13,268 nt of DNA. Source: Collinsella aerofaciens (GTDB lineage: Bacteria; Actinomycetota; Coriobacteriia; Coriobacteriales; Coriobacteriaceae). The notes under the pieces were generated by a model. That model worked only from the letters and a program-made list of their open reading frames with translations. It was not told the DNA's origin and ran no database searches. Location of the stretch: positions 1-13,268 of the forward strand of contig RPYR01000025.1 of the NCBI GenBank assembly GCA_008671285.1. Direction: 5' to 3'. Numbering within the stretch: the first letter of the stretch is position 1; every line of letters begins with the position of its first letter. Positions 1 to 8,044 of the stretch are shown here, one piece after another. The position numbers and the translations under genes are program-made.

Positions 1-40
1 CGACCTACCGGGGATTGCTATGACGTACGTTGGCTGAAAT

Positions 41-80
41 AAAAAAGCAATGCCCGCCGTCCTTGGTGGAGCGGCGGGCA
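41..80 (-). terminator. Intrinsic terminator of the GH31 gene
   Basis: A perfect 9-bp GC-rich stem (51-59 with 72-80, TGCCCGCCG/CGGCGGGCA) is extended outward by GCAA/TTGC. On the minus strand it is followed by TTGC and then a T6 run (41-46). It lies 24 nt past the GH31 stop codon. This is a textbook rho-independent terminator in the correct orientation. Confidence 0.9.
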
Positions 81-103
81 CGTTTGCTTAGTTATCGCTG
101 GGA

Positions 104-3100
104 CTACTCAGCCTTATTGCGACGGTGGAAGAAGGCACCGATCGCGGCGATGATGGCTCCAAGGCCACCGACGGTCGCGACAGTCGTCACCGTTTGGTCG
201 CCAGTGTTGGGGATCGCCGAACCGTTCTTCTTGCCGCCCTGGGCCTTGTCGCCTGCGGGCTTGCTCGTCTGGCCGCCACCGTTCGAGCCGTTGCCGGAAC
301 CCTGGTTGCCCGAACCTCCGGTGTTGCCCGAGCCGCCCTGGTTGCCGGAGTCGGCATCCTTGAGGCCCTCGATGGCCAGCTTGAGCTGGTCATAGGCCGC
401 CTGGAGCTGGGTGTCGGAAGCATTCTCATCACCCAAGACATCCTCGGCGTAGGTAATGGCGTCCGTCAGGGCCTTGACGGACTCGGCCGTCTTTCCCTTG
501 GTGTCAGTCTCCTTCGCCTGCTTGACCAGGGCCTTGAGCTGTTTCTTGGTCGGGTTCTCGACCGGGGTCACCGGGGTCTTCTCGAGCGCGTTGCGAGCAC
601 TCTCGAGTGCCTTGAGTGCCTGGTCGACCTCGTCCTGCGTGGCGTTCTCGTCGCTCAAGATGGCGCGGGCGCTCGCCAAGGCGTTCTGGAACACGGTCCA
701 GGAAGCCTCGGTGTAGTCGCTGGCCTTAAGGTCGCCGGCTGCAACCTCGGCATCAACCTTTTCAATCGCGGCAGTGAGGTCGTCCTTCGCCACCGGATCG
801 GGAACGGCCGTACCGTAGAACTTGAGCTCCGCCATGCTGCAGTAGGCGTCAACGCTGCCACCGCCGGCGTGGAGCACCTTGACGGTCACGTAGCGACCGC
901 GCGCGACACCAAAACTCATCTGCTTCCAGTCGCCACGGTCGGTGAGCACGCGGCCGTCGTTGTCGAAGGTAAACGTACCCATCGACGTGGCGGTGCCCAT
1001 CTCATAACCGTCGGCGGTATCGGAGACCAGCACCTCGGCCTCAAAGATATCGCCGTTCGTGCCGCCGTCCTGGCGCGGCAGGAACGTGACGTCGGTGAGA
1101 TCGTAGTCGCGGCCCAGGTCGACGGTCAGGTGCTGGGGCATACCGGCATTATAGGCATAGTCGCTGTGCCAGAGCGTCTGTTCGTCGCCGTCAAGAGCGT
1201 TGACGGCGTTGCTGCCCTCGTAGTCGGCCTCGCTCGAGAAGCCGGTCACCTTGACGTTCTCGCGGTTCTCGGGCGTGTTGATGAGGCTCTTCTCATCGAC
1301 GGGGCGCATCTTGAGGCCGTCGATTGCCTTCTCGATCTTGGCCGTGGCGTCTGCGACATCCTTCTTGTTATAGCTGCCCTGGCCGCCGTCGAGGAGCTTC
1401 TGAGCCGCCTCGACCGCAGCGGTGAGAGCTGCATAAGAATCCTTGGTGTAGACGGACTCGCTGTAGCCCGCGGCCTTGGAAAGCGCTGCCATGAGTGCAG
1501 AGGTGTCGACACCAGCCTTGACCTCGGCCTCATAGGATGCGGTCTTGGAGGGATCGAGTACCGATGCCACCGTGATCGTTGCCTTGCCCGCCTTGTTGGC
1601 ACGCAGGTAGTAGTTCACGCTATCGCCGGCCTGGACAGCGGAGACGCTCACCACAGAGGGGTCGGAACTCTCGACCGTCACGTAGGGGTAGCCGGCGCTC
1701 TCAGGCGTGGCCTTGGCGTCGACGAGCGTAACATCACCTTCAAAGAACTCGGTCTGGTTCTTGCCCAGCTCGACGCCCTCGATGGCCTCGACACCCTGCG
1801 TGTAGTTGAAGTTGATCTCGCGCAGCGTGAGCATCTGGTCACCCGATGCCTCAAGCGGCGTGATCTCGGCCTTGGTCGCCTTCTTGCCCTTGTTCTCGGC
1901 AGAGAGACCAAAGGCGTAGCGAGCCTGGAAGGAATCGTACTCCCCGCCCGCGAACTCCTGGGTCGAGCCATCCTCGAACGTCACGACGGCCTTGATCTTC
2001 TGCACGGTGCCGTTACCGCCGTTGCGGTTGACAACCTCGACGGCATCGAGCTTCGATGGCGTCTTAAAGGCAAATGTCATCGTGGTGGGAAGCTTCACGT
2101 AACTCGGAAGCTTGCCCTCACTGTCCCAGTTGCCGCTCCAGTCCCACAGGAACTCAAAGCCGTTGTCGCCCTCGTTATTATCGAACAGCGCGTTATAGCT
2201 CTTCTGCTGAATAAGCTTCTCGACGTTGGTGCCGTCATCGGTAGTGAGCTCGTCGTTGGTCATCGTGATGTCGAAGGCGTCGCGGCCGTACTCGGCGACC
2301 GTGGGCTGCGGAACGTCCGGCATCGTCACCGTGCCATCGCTCGCAAACTCAAGTGCGTCGCACGCCGGGCCAATGAGCCAAGATGTCGAGGGCAGTTCAA
2401 CCTTGCCGGCGGTCTTGGCCTTGAGCTTGAAGCTCGCCACCGCGCCGGTGCCGTTGTAGAGCTTGCCATCTCCGCGGTTGGCAAAAGCGAGGTTGATGGT
2501 CTGCGTGCCGTCCTCAAACTGGATCTTCTCGCGCGACAGGTTCTCCATGCCGGCGGTCGAACCATCCTGTGAGATGCTCTCGGACACAAACTCAAACTGG
2601 TCACTCTTAAAGTTGACGAGCGCGCCCAGGGCGTTGACGTTCTTGGCGTCGGCCGCATAGACATCGACGGTGATCTCATCGCCGGCCTCGACCTCAGTCT
2701 TGCTCGGAATCACCGCAAGGGTACCAGCGACCTTGCCCTTCTGCTTGGTGCCACCGTCGAGCCCCGCCATGGTGAACGAGTAATCGTAGACGTCGTAGAC
2801 GCCGTTATTGTTGAGGTCAGCAAAGTGGTCGCGGATCTGCGAGTTGAACGTCGAGGCATCGGACCCACGGTTCTCGAGACCCAGATAGTTCTTCATGTTG
2901 GAGTAGTCGCCATCGGAGATCGTTGCCTTGTTGAGGTTGGAGCCCACGGCGAAGCCATCCGTGCCGTCGGTCTTGTAGATGGCGATCTCGGACGCGGAGA
3001 AGAAATTGCCGACCGAGGCGAGCGGCGTCATACGCACGTAGCGTGCGGCCACGGCGCCGTCGAACGCCACCGTCTTACAGGCGGCGGAGCGCTCCCAATC

Positions 3101-6100
3101 GACTTCCTGGGTGGTCCAATGCGTGCCGTCGAGGCTCGTCTCGATGCGCATCTTGGTCACGGTGCCATTGCCGGCGTCGTCACGCGGATAGTACTCGAGC
3201 TTGTCAAGCTTGTAGGCCTTGCCGTAATCGACCGTCAGGGCCTTGCCCAGATCGTTGCCACCGGAGTGGAAACCGCCGTCGCCCGACTGGAACTCATGGT
3301 CGAAGGCGAGATCGGCCTTGTGGCTGCCATAGAGCGAGCCCTCCCAAGTGATCTTCTCAGCTGTGGGGACGTTGCGCCACGGGTCGAGCGCGGAGCTCGC
3401 CTCGAGCACGTCACTCCAGGCGGAGTAGCCATCGGCGTTGCGCGAACGAATCTGGTAGGTATGCTTGCTGTTGTAGGCAAGGTCGGCATGCGTAAACTCC
3501 GCCGCATCGCCCACGGCGAACACGGTACCGTCTACCTTAAGGTCGTAGGAGGTAGCACCATCGACCTTTCCCCAGGTGAGCTTGATGCTCGTGGGGGTGG
3601 TGGCATCCTCGGGAGCGGCAAGGTTCGCGGGTGCGGAGAGGTTCTCGTTGAGGCGGTCGACGGCCAGCGTGGCATCGGCGTTCACGAAGCCGCCGAGTTC
3701 GAGCGTCTGCGCCGCTGCAGCGACATCGGTCTTCGCGAACTTGACGTAGACCTTGGGGTTCGTGGTGATCTTGGTGTTGTTGAAGCTCTCGCCCTGCTCG
3801 GCCTCGGTGCTGTCTGCATCACTGCCGTAGTGGTTGAGGTTGGGGGTCTCGTTGTAGAAGTAGACCGCCTGGCCGGCCTCGGGGTTCGCGGCGTCAAAGG
3901 CCTCCTGCGAGTTGACCTCAACCACGTTGAGCGCGGAGCCACCGTTCTTGGCGACGACGCTCGTGGGCTTGGCGGACACGTTGGCCACGAAGGTCGTGGT
4001 GCGGTTGGAGTCGTAGCCGTTGTAGCCACCCTGCGAGGCTTCGGCGGTAAAGGTCGCGGTGCCGCCCGTGGCCTTGGAGCTGTAGACGGTACTCACATGC
4101 TCGCCGTAGGAGATATTGTCGATCGTGCCGTAGGCATCGTCCTCGGTCGTGTTGTTCTGGATGGAAGAGCCGTCGTCCTCGTACTGCGTAAAGGTGCCGT
4201 CACCCTCGGTGGCGAAGAACTCGACGATACGCTGGCTGCGGTCGGTACCCTTGGTGTTGGTGTCGCTCACGGCCTCGGGGTTGTTGTTCTCGGCATACAT
4301 CGGCACGATGGCGTTGGCCTTCACAAACAGCGGCAGCTTCCAAAGCGGCGCATCGTAGTTGTTGAGGACCTGGCCGCCGCGGTACTGCTTACCCGAGAAG
4401 TAGTCAATCCAGATGGTGGGATTCTCGTCGGTGCCGTAGTTGGGAAGGTAGATACCATTGCGAACGTCGTTGCCGTTCTCATCTGCCTGGGTATCCTGAT
4501 ACACCGGTGCCACCAGGAAGTTCTCACCAAACATGTACTGATACTGCGTCGAGGTGCTTGCGGCGTACTCGGAGTTGTCGGAGAGCAGCATGGCGCGGAT
4601 CATGGGCAGGCCGGTATCGCCGTTGCCCGTGTCGATGTTGGCCGCCGAGGCCGCGCTCGTGTAGATATAGGGCATGAGTTGCGCCTTGAGCTTGAGGTAA
4701 AAGCGCGAAATGCCCGTGTAGGGATCGCCGTGCGTCATGGGCGACTTGCGGTAGGTGCCCCAGCCGTCCATATCGAGCATAGAGGGCGTGAACGTCTTCC
4801 ACTGGTAGTCGCGCGCGGAGATGATGGGGTCGCCACCAAAGATGCCGTCCATATCGGAGCCGATGTTGGGGTTGCCCGAGAGGCTCTGACCGATATACGT
4901 GGGGATGTGGAAGCGGATGTACTCCCAGTTGCCGCCGTACTGATCGCCGGTCCAGATGCCACCAAAGCGCTGCGTGCCGGCCCAACCGTCAAGCGTGATG
5001 ATGTTGGGGCGCTTGTTGGCACCGGTCGTCACCGTATCGTAGGCCGTCTTGATGCCGTTGAGGCCAAAGGAGTAGCCAGAGCCCACCCAAGCGACGTCGG
5101 TCTTGAGGGTGGTAATGCCGCCCGTCTTGACCTCGGCGTCGAAATCGCGAAGCAAATGCCACGGGGTCTCGGAGTTGCTGTCAGGCTCCAGGTTAGACTG
5201 GGTCCACAGACCCGTGCTCACACCCTTGGAGTTAGCATACTCGGTAAACTTCTTAAGGTTGTCGACGTTGGCACGCACGGCGTTGAGGCGCTCGGCTGAA
5301 CTCGTTCCGTCGGAGTTGACGCCGCCGGTCTTGTAATAACCGTTCTGGCCATAGCCGGCACCGTATCCGTCGTTCGGCAGGAACCAGCCGAGCGGCATGT
5401 CGTTGTCCTCGTAGTCATCGATAACCTGCTGGGCGGAGAACTGGCGGTCGAAATCGGTCGCCTTCATGTTCTCGGTATCGACCGTGGGGCCCTCTCCGTT
5501 GAGCGTCTCGGCGGCAAGCGTGCCGTCGAGCTTGTAGCCCGTCGACATGCCGGACTCGTATTTAACGTTGCCCTTCTCACTCGAAGGCTTGCTGCCCTTG
5601 GTCTCCCACTTCTTCTGACCCGAGGTCGTTGACCAGCCATCACGGTTGTAGGCATTAAGGTGACCCAGGTAGAAACCGTACTCGGGCAGCAGTACCGGAT
5701 TGCCGGTCACCTTGTAGTAGTCCTGCAGCATCTCGGTCGCCACGTTCGAGGCGCCCGTTTCGGTTGCCACGAAGTAATAGGCATCGAACTCATTCTCGCT
5801 GTGCGAGGTCGTGACCGTCGAGGAGTCCGTAGAGCCAAAGTCGTAAGAACCCTCGGCAAAGGTGTTGCGAAGCACGCCGTAGCCGTCGCTCGTCCAGTAG
5901 AACGGGTTGGGCGAGGCGACGCCGCCGTCGGTCCAGTTATTAGTGTTGGAGATGGCGATGGTCTGGTTGGTGTGCAAGAAGCGCCCATTCTGGGTGCCAC
6001 CGCCAAAGAAGTTCTCGGACTTCTCCTTGGCGAGTGTCTGGACAGTACCCTTCTTATCAAGGTCGAGGGATGCGGACTCGGAGACCACGACGCGGTCGCC

Positions 6101-6535
6101 CGATTTAATGCTCATCTTGCCGGTCGCCTTGTCCAGAACCACGGTCGCCTTGCCGCCGGTGATCTCGATAGCGTCGCCTTTGTCGACAACCGTTGCGCTC
6201 GGCTTGCTGTAGGTGTCCGAGGTGTCGGGCTGGGCCTGAATCTTAGCCGTGTGGGACTTGCTACGCGGCGTGGCGTACTCGGAAAACTCGCCTTTGGGGT
6301 CGACGTTGTAACGGAAAATGCCGTCCTCTAGAAATGTGATACGCCCCTTAATGCCGTCGGCGAAATCGATGTCGACGACGTTCGAGGCTGACTGGGAAAC
6401 GGTCGCCGAGTCGACGCCCTTGAGCGGCGTGGCAATCGCCTGCTGGGGGCTGGCGAACACGAGAGTCGCCGCTGTTGCGACGAGAACCGCGCTTCCCTTC
6501 ACCCACCGTTTCGTGAAAATGGAATTCCTACGCAC
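104..6535 (-). CDS. Sortase-anchored multidomain GH31 glycoside hydrolase (candidate alpha-N-acetylgalactosaminidase)
   Basis: A 2143-residue surface enzyme predicted to cut alpha-linked sugars from host glycans. The start is GTG at 6535, behind a strong GGAG with 5-nt spacing. Rough layout: signal peptide 1-35 (Arg/Lys start, hydrophobic core, AIA|T cleavage); GH31 N-domain about 50-270; GH31 barrel about 280-640; DUF5110-like beta region about 770-850; FN3 966-1047; CBM32/discoidin 1055-1188; dockerin-like loop at D1240 (D-x-N-x-N-G-x-x-D-x-x-D); cohesin-like 1267-1405; second discoidin-like 1413-1580; Big2-like 1581-1672; FIVAR 1674-1744; CBM32 1745-1908; two FIVARs 1912-2060; Gly/Asn/Ser stalk; sorting signal IPNTGD from 2108; membrane helix and HRRNK tail. 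The likely nucleophile is D480 in LKTDVAWVG and the likely acid/base is D531 in WTGDQ. GH31 membership is clear. The GalNAc-ase (Nag31-type) specificity is inferred from the motif style and the CBM32/FIVAR companions. Confidence 0.93.
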   Translation of the reverse strand: MRRNSIFTKRWVKGSAVLVATAATLVFASPQQAIATPLKGVDSATVSQSASNVVDIDFADGIKGRITFLEDGIFRYNVDPKGEFSEYATPRSKSHTAKIQAQPDTSDTYSKPSATVVDKGDAIEITGGKATVVLDKATGKMSIKSGDRVVVSESASLDLDKKGTVQTLAKEKSENFFGGGTQNGRFLHTNQTIAISNTNNWTDGGVASPNPFYWTSDGYGVLRNTFAEGSYDFGSTDSSTVTTSHSENEFDAYYFVATETGASNVATEMLQDYYKVTGNPVLLPEYGFYLGHLNAYNRDGWSTTSGQKKWETKGSKPSSEKGNVKYESGMSTGYKLDGTLAAETLNGEGPTVDTENMKATDFDRQFSAQQVIDDYEDNDMPLGWFLPNDGYGAGYGQNGYYKTGGVNSDGTSSAERLNAVRANVDNLKKFTEYANSKGVSTGLWTQSNLEPDSNSETPWHLLRDFDAEVKTGGITTLKTDVAWVGSGYSFGLNGIKTAYDTVTTGANKRPNIITLDGWAGTQRFGGIWTGDQYGGNWEYIRFHIPTYIGQSLSGNPNIGSDMDGIFGGDPIISARDYQWKTFTPSMLDMDGWGTYRKSPMTHGDPYTGISRFYLKLKAQLMPYIYTSAASAANIDTGNGDTGLPMIRAMLLSDNSEYAASTSTQYQYMFGENFLVAPVYQDTQADENGNDVRNGIYLPNYGTDENPTIWIDYFSGKQYRGGQVLNNYDAPLWKLPLFVKANAIVPMYAENNNPEAVSDTNTKGTDRSQRIVEFFATEGDGTFTQYEDDGSSIQNNTTEDDAYGTIDNISYGEHVSTVYSSKATGGTATFTAEASQGGYNGYDSNRTTTFVANVSAKPTSVVAKNGGSALNVVEVNSQEAFDAANPEAGQAVYFYNETPNLNHYGSDADSTEAEQGESFNNTKITTNPKVYVKFAKTDVAAAAQTLELGGFVNADATLAVDRLNENLSAPANLAAPEDATTPTSIKLTWGKVDGATSYDLKVDGTVFAVGDAAEFTHADLAYNSKHTYQIRSRNADGYSAWSDVLEASSALDPWRNVPTAEKITWEGSLYGSHKADLAFDHEFQSGDGGFHSGGNDLGKALTVDYGKAYKLDKLEYYPRDDAGNGTVTKMRIETSLDGTHWTTQEVDWERSAACKTVAFDGAVAARYVRMTPLASVGNFFSASEIAIYKTDGTDGFAVGSNLNKATISDGDYSNMKNYLGLENRGSDASTFNSQIRDHFADLNNNGVYDVYDYSFTMAGLDGGTKQKGKVAGTLAVIPSKTEVEAGDEITVDVYAADAKNVNALGALVNFKSDQFEFVSESISQDGSTAGMENLSREKIQFEDGTQTINLAFANRGDGKLYNGTGAVASFKLKAKTAGKVELPSTSWLIGPACDALEFASDGTVTMPDVPQPTVAEYGRDAFDITMTNDELTTDDGTNVEKLIQQKSYNALFDNNEGDNGFEFLWDWSGNWDSEGKLPSYVKLPTTMTFAFKTPSKLDAVEVVNRNGGNGTVQKIKAVVTFEDGSTQEFAGGEYDSFQARYAFGLSAENKGKKATKAEITPLEASGDQMLTLREINFNYTQGVEAIEGVELGKNQTEFFEGDVTLVDAKATPESAGYPYVTVESSDPSVVSVSAVQAGDSVNYYLRANKAGKATITVASVLDPSKTASYEAEVKAGVDTSALMAALSKAAGYSESVYTKDSYAALTAAVEAAQKLLDGGQGSYNKKDVADATAKIEKAIDGLKMRPVDEKSLINTPENRENVKVTGFSSEADYEGSNAVNALDGDEQTLWHSDYAYNAGMPQHLTVDLGRDYDLTDVTFLPRQDGGTNGDIFEAEVLVSDTADGYEMGTATSMGTFTFDNDGRVLTDRGDWKQMSFGVARGRYVTVKVLHAGGGSVDAYCSMAELKFYGTAVPDPVAKDDLTAAIEKVDAEVAAGDLKASDYTEASWTVFQNALASARAILSDENATQDEVDQALKALESARNALEKTPVTPVENPTKKQLKALVKQAKETDTKGKTAESVKALTDAITYAEDVLGDENASDTQLQAAYDQLKLAIEGLKDADSGNQGGSGNTGGSGNQGSGNGSNGGGQTSKPAGDKAQGGKKNGSAIPNTGDQTVTTVATVGGLGAIIAAIGAFFHRRNKAE

Positions 6536-6607
6536 CTGGACTCCTTCCCTCCGACATGCGGAAGTGTCGCGGACGCGCGCCCTGCAGCATGGGCGAACGC
6601 ATCAAAC

Positions 6608-6615
6608 GGGGGGGG
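6608..6615 (-). repeat. C8 homopolymer tract upstream of the GH31 gene
   Basis: A run of eight G on the plus strand (C8 on the coding strand) sits about 73 nt upstream of the GTG start, in the leader or promoter region. It is the longest homopolymer I noticed in the window. Mononucleotide runs of this length in promoter regions can change length by slipped-strand replication. I could not identify convincing -35/-10 boxes next to it. Confidence 0.55.
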
Positions 6616-6647
6616 TGTTCGGTACATTCCGTACAATTGGCCCACCC

Positions 6648-6863
6648 GTTACCAAGGGGTCAACTGGTAGTAACCAGATAGCCACCTATTAGGTTGAATC
6701 AGCATACGGGAGCAGTTGCGCAACCAAGTTCGAAATTCTCCCAGCGGCATTAAAATGAACGTAGACGGCTAAGTGGGGTCCAAAAGCCATACCAATTGGT
6801 TCTTCAACCAAATACCAATTAAGCAAAAATGTACTGTTTATCTGGTATTACATAGACCATACC
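6648..6863. promoter_or_regulatory. Cluster of ACCAA / ATACCAATT boxes, candidate operator region
   Basis: ACCAA occurs at 6651, 6723, 6791, 6807 and 6814, and its complement TTGGT at 6796, far above the roughly 0.3 expected for a 5-mer in this length. ACCAATTGGT (6791-6800) is a perfect palindrome. ATACCAATT is repeated directly at 6789-6797 and 6812-6820, 23 bp apart. AATACCA (6811-6817) is mirrored by TGGTATT (6843-6849). CTGGT-AGTA-ACCAG (6664-6677) is a further small inverted repeat. The cluster precedes the GH31 gene, the only gene reading away from it, so it may bind a regulator of that gene. This is inference; no regulator gene is in view. Confidence 0.4.
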
Positions 6864-6915
6864 TTTACGTACGTTGGCTGACTTTGGGCTTAAATGAGCA
6901 ATCGACAGAGGGTGG

Positions 6916-7118
6916 TGGACAGTTAGTTCAGATATGTATTTTTTGGCGGTGCTAATTGGCGCTAACAAACTGGTTTGGGCCGCTTTAGACCCGATAATAG
7001 GTCCTTCTCGCTCTTGCCCGTACGCCTTTATCAGTTCAGACCACCTAAAACAGCTCAATCGAGCCCAAATCGCCCTCCACGCGGCCTCAAATAAATACAA
7101 ATCTGAACTAACTGTCCA
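6916..7118. mobile_element. MITE-like element with 29-bp terminal inverted repeats
   Basis: The two ends form inverted repeats: 6916-6944 matches the reverse complement of 7090-7118 with two mismatches in 29, including 18 perfect bases beginning TGGACAG. Inside, TTTGGGC (6974-6980) pairs with GCCCAAA (7063-7069) and TTTAG (6984-6988) with CTAAA (7044-7048), so the 203-bp unit could fold as a nested structure. AGTTCAGA from the arm recurs at 7033-7040. It holds no convincing ORF. I see no clear target-site duplication. The size, termini and lack of coding fit a non-autonomous transposable element or an old IS derivative. A structured RNA is the alternative. Confidence 0.55.
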
Positions 7119-7142
7119 AGAGGAGTGCCCCACGGATAGGAA

Positions 7143-7177
7143 AAGGCTCTGGCGAATCCTCTAATCGCCAGAGCCTT
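7143..7177 (-). terminator. Terminator downstream of the toxin-antitoxin operon
   Basis: A perfect 13-bp stem (7143-7155 with 7165-7177) has a 9-nt loop and is followed on the minus strand by TTTTCC. It lies about 57 nt past the frame-restored toxin stop at 7234, in the right orientation to end the toxin-antitoxin transcript. It also separates that operon from the MITE-like element. Confidence 0.8.
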
Positions 7178-7233
7178 GCCAAAACCCGTGTGTCTGGAGC
7201 ACATCGCCGCATACCAGTCTTTCACCCATGAAG

Positions 7234-7585
7234 CTAGAGATTTTCTTCCGCCCACTTCTCAAAATCAACCGCTCGCCTTTGGGCAGTTCGGTACACTTCC
7301 ATGTCTTCGCGAGCGCCCACCACGACGATGGCCATTTTTCCCTTTTATCTTGATGAGGCGATACACAATCCGAATGCCACTTCCTCTGAGCTTGATTTTC
7401 ATAAAGCCTGTCAAATCTGTACCGGCCTTGTTTCCAAGGGGTTTACCGAATCCGCCTTCGTTCTGCGACAATGGATTCGCTCTGATTTTCTCGATGGCCT
7501 TAAGCACGTTCTTTCGTTGGGAGCCGTCCAGACGCTTAACATCCTTGAGAGCATCCGGGTAGAAAGCGACTTCGTACCCGCTCAT
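7234..7585 (-). pseudogene. RelE/ParE-like type II toxin, disrupted by a frameshift
   Basis: The first 83 codons encode a RelE/StbE-style toxin: MSGYEVAFYPDALKDVKRL, then NPLSQNEGGFGKPLG and GFMKIKLRGSGIRIVYRL. In the A5 run at 7335-7339 the reading frame is lost. The open frame continues as an unrelated Arg/Gly-rich tail to a stop at 7265 (106 residues). Dropping one A restores KGKMAIVVVGAREDMEVYR followed by TAQRRAVDFEKWAEENL and a stop at 7234. That gives a normal 116-residue toxin with the family's conserved C-terminal strand and the Arg/Tyr residues expected to matter for mRNA cleavage. The start ATG overlaps the antitoxin stop (ATGA), implying translational coupling. Without frameshifting or transcript slippage the product should be inactive. 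A sequencing error in the homopolymer is the main alternative. Confidence 0.85.
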
Positions 7586-7902
7586 TCAAACTCGACCTCA
7601 TCCATCTGATCGAGTTCGTCCTGGCCCACACCCAACTCTGCCATAACATCAGATAGGGAAACGAGTTCATCATCGCTTGTCGCAGCCGTCCTCTTAAGGG
7701 CCAACGTCAACAAGGCGAGGTCCTCCTCCGCCTGCTTCGCCTCCCTGTATTCATCGGGCGTCACAATAACGAATGCCGGCTTATTGTGTTTAAGGACCAC
7801 AACGGGATTATCGTCCCCAACCTTCGAAAAAGCAGCCGAACCCTTACCGTGACTGAAATCGCTGATGGGAACAAGATTGTCGAGCATCTTTAAAGCAGGC
7901 AT
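7582..7902 (-). CDS. Phd/YefM-family antitoxin
   Basis: A 106-residue acidic protein that should bind and neutralise the downstream RelE-like toxin and repress its own promoter. The N-terminal half carries the Phd/YefM DNA-binding fold signature: LVPISDFSHGKGSAAFSKV, then NPVVVLKHNKPAFVIVTPD and EYREAK. The C-terminal half is acidic and probably disordered until it wraps the toxin. I take ATG at 7902 as the start because GGAGG sits 6 nt upstream. A TTG at 7914 would place that ribosome-binding site inside the coding region. The stop overlaps the toxin start by 4 nt. The antitoxin frame is intact although the toxin frame is broken, a common stage in toxin-antitoxin decay. Confidence 0.88.
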   Translation of the reverse strand: MPALKMLDNLVPISDFSHGKGSAAFSKVGDDNPVVVLKHNKPAFVIVTPDEYREAKQAEEDLALLTLALKRTAATSDDELVSLSDVMAELGVGQDELDQMDEVEFE

Positions 7903-7929
7903 CGAGACCTCCAAATATAAAGTCTTTTA

Positions 7930-7963
7930 TGCATTCATTTTAGCATGCAGAAAATACCAGCAA
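7930..7963 (-). promoter_or_regulatory. Candidate promoter and operator of the toxin-antitoxin operon
   Basis: On the minus strand an extended -10 (TGC then TAAAAT, 7937-7942) lies 35 nt upstream of the antitoxin ATG, with a weak -35-like TTGCTG at 7958-7963 (15-bp spacing, short). TGCAT (7930-7934) and ATGCA (7945-7949) form an inverted repeat straddling the -10. That is where an autorepressing antitoxin would be expected to bind. Confidence 0.45.
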
Positions 7964-8044
7964 TCACGGAATGGTGACACGGACGAGGCATCGCTTTCCA
8001 CCAACCGTTGATCATCGACCGAGCAAAATATCCCGCCAAGAGAT

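Noticed and set aside
125..6331. Very long plus-strand reading frames opposite the GH31 gene (125-2572, 2825-5299, 5660-6331; two exceed 800 codons)
   Set aside because: They are mirror frames of a high-GC gene with strong third-position bias. Their translations are rich in Val/Gly/Arg/Leu without any recognisable domain, while the minus frame has clear signal peptide, catalytic and anchor motifs.
6773..7255. Several 60-104 codon frames on both strands in the gene-free stretch
   Set aside because: They run through the inverted-repeat element and the TA terminator, have no good ribosome-binding sites, and show no recognisable protein features.
7903..7914. Antitoxin start at TTG 7914
   Set aside because: The GGAGG ribosome-binding site lies just inside that extension and is well spaced for ATG 7902.
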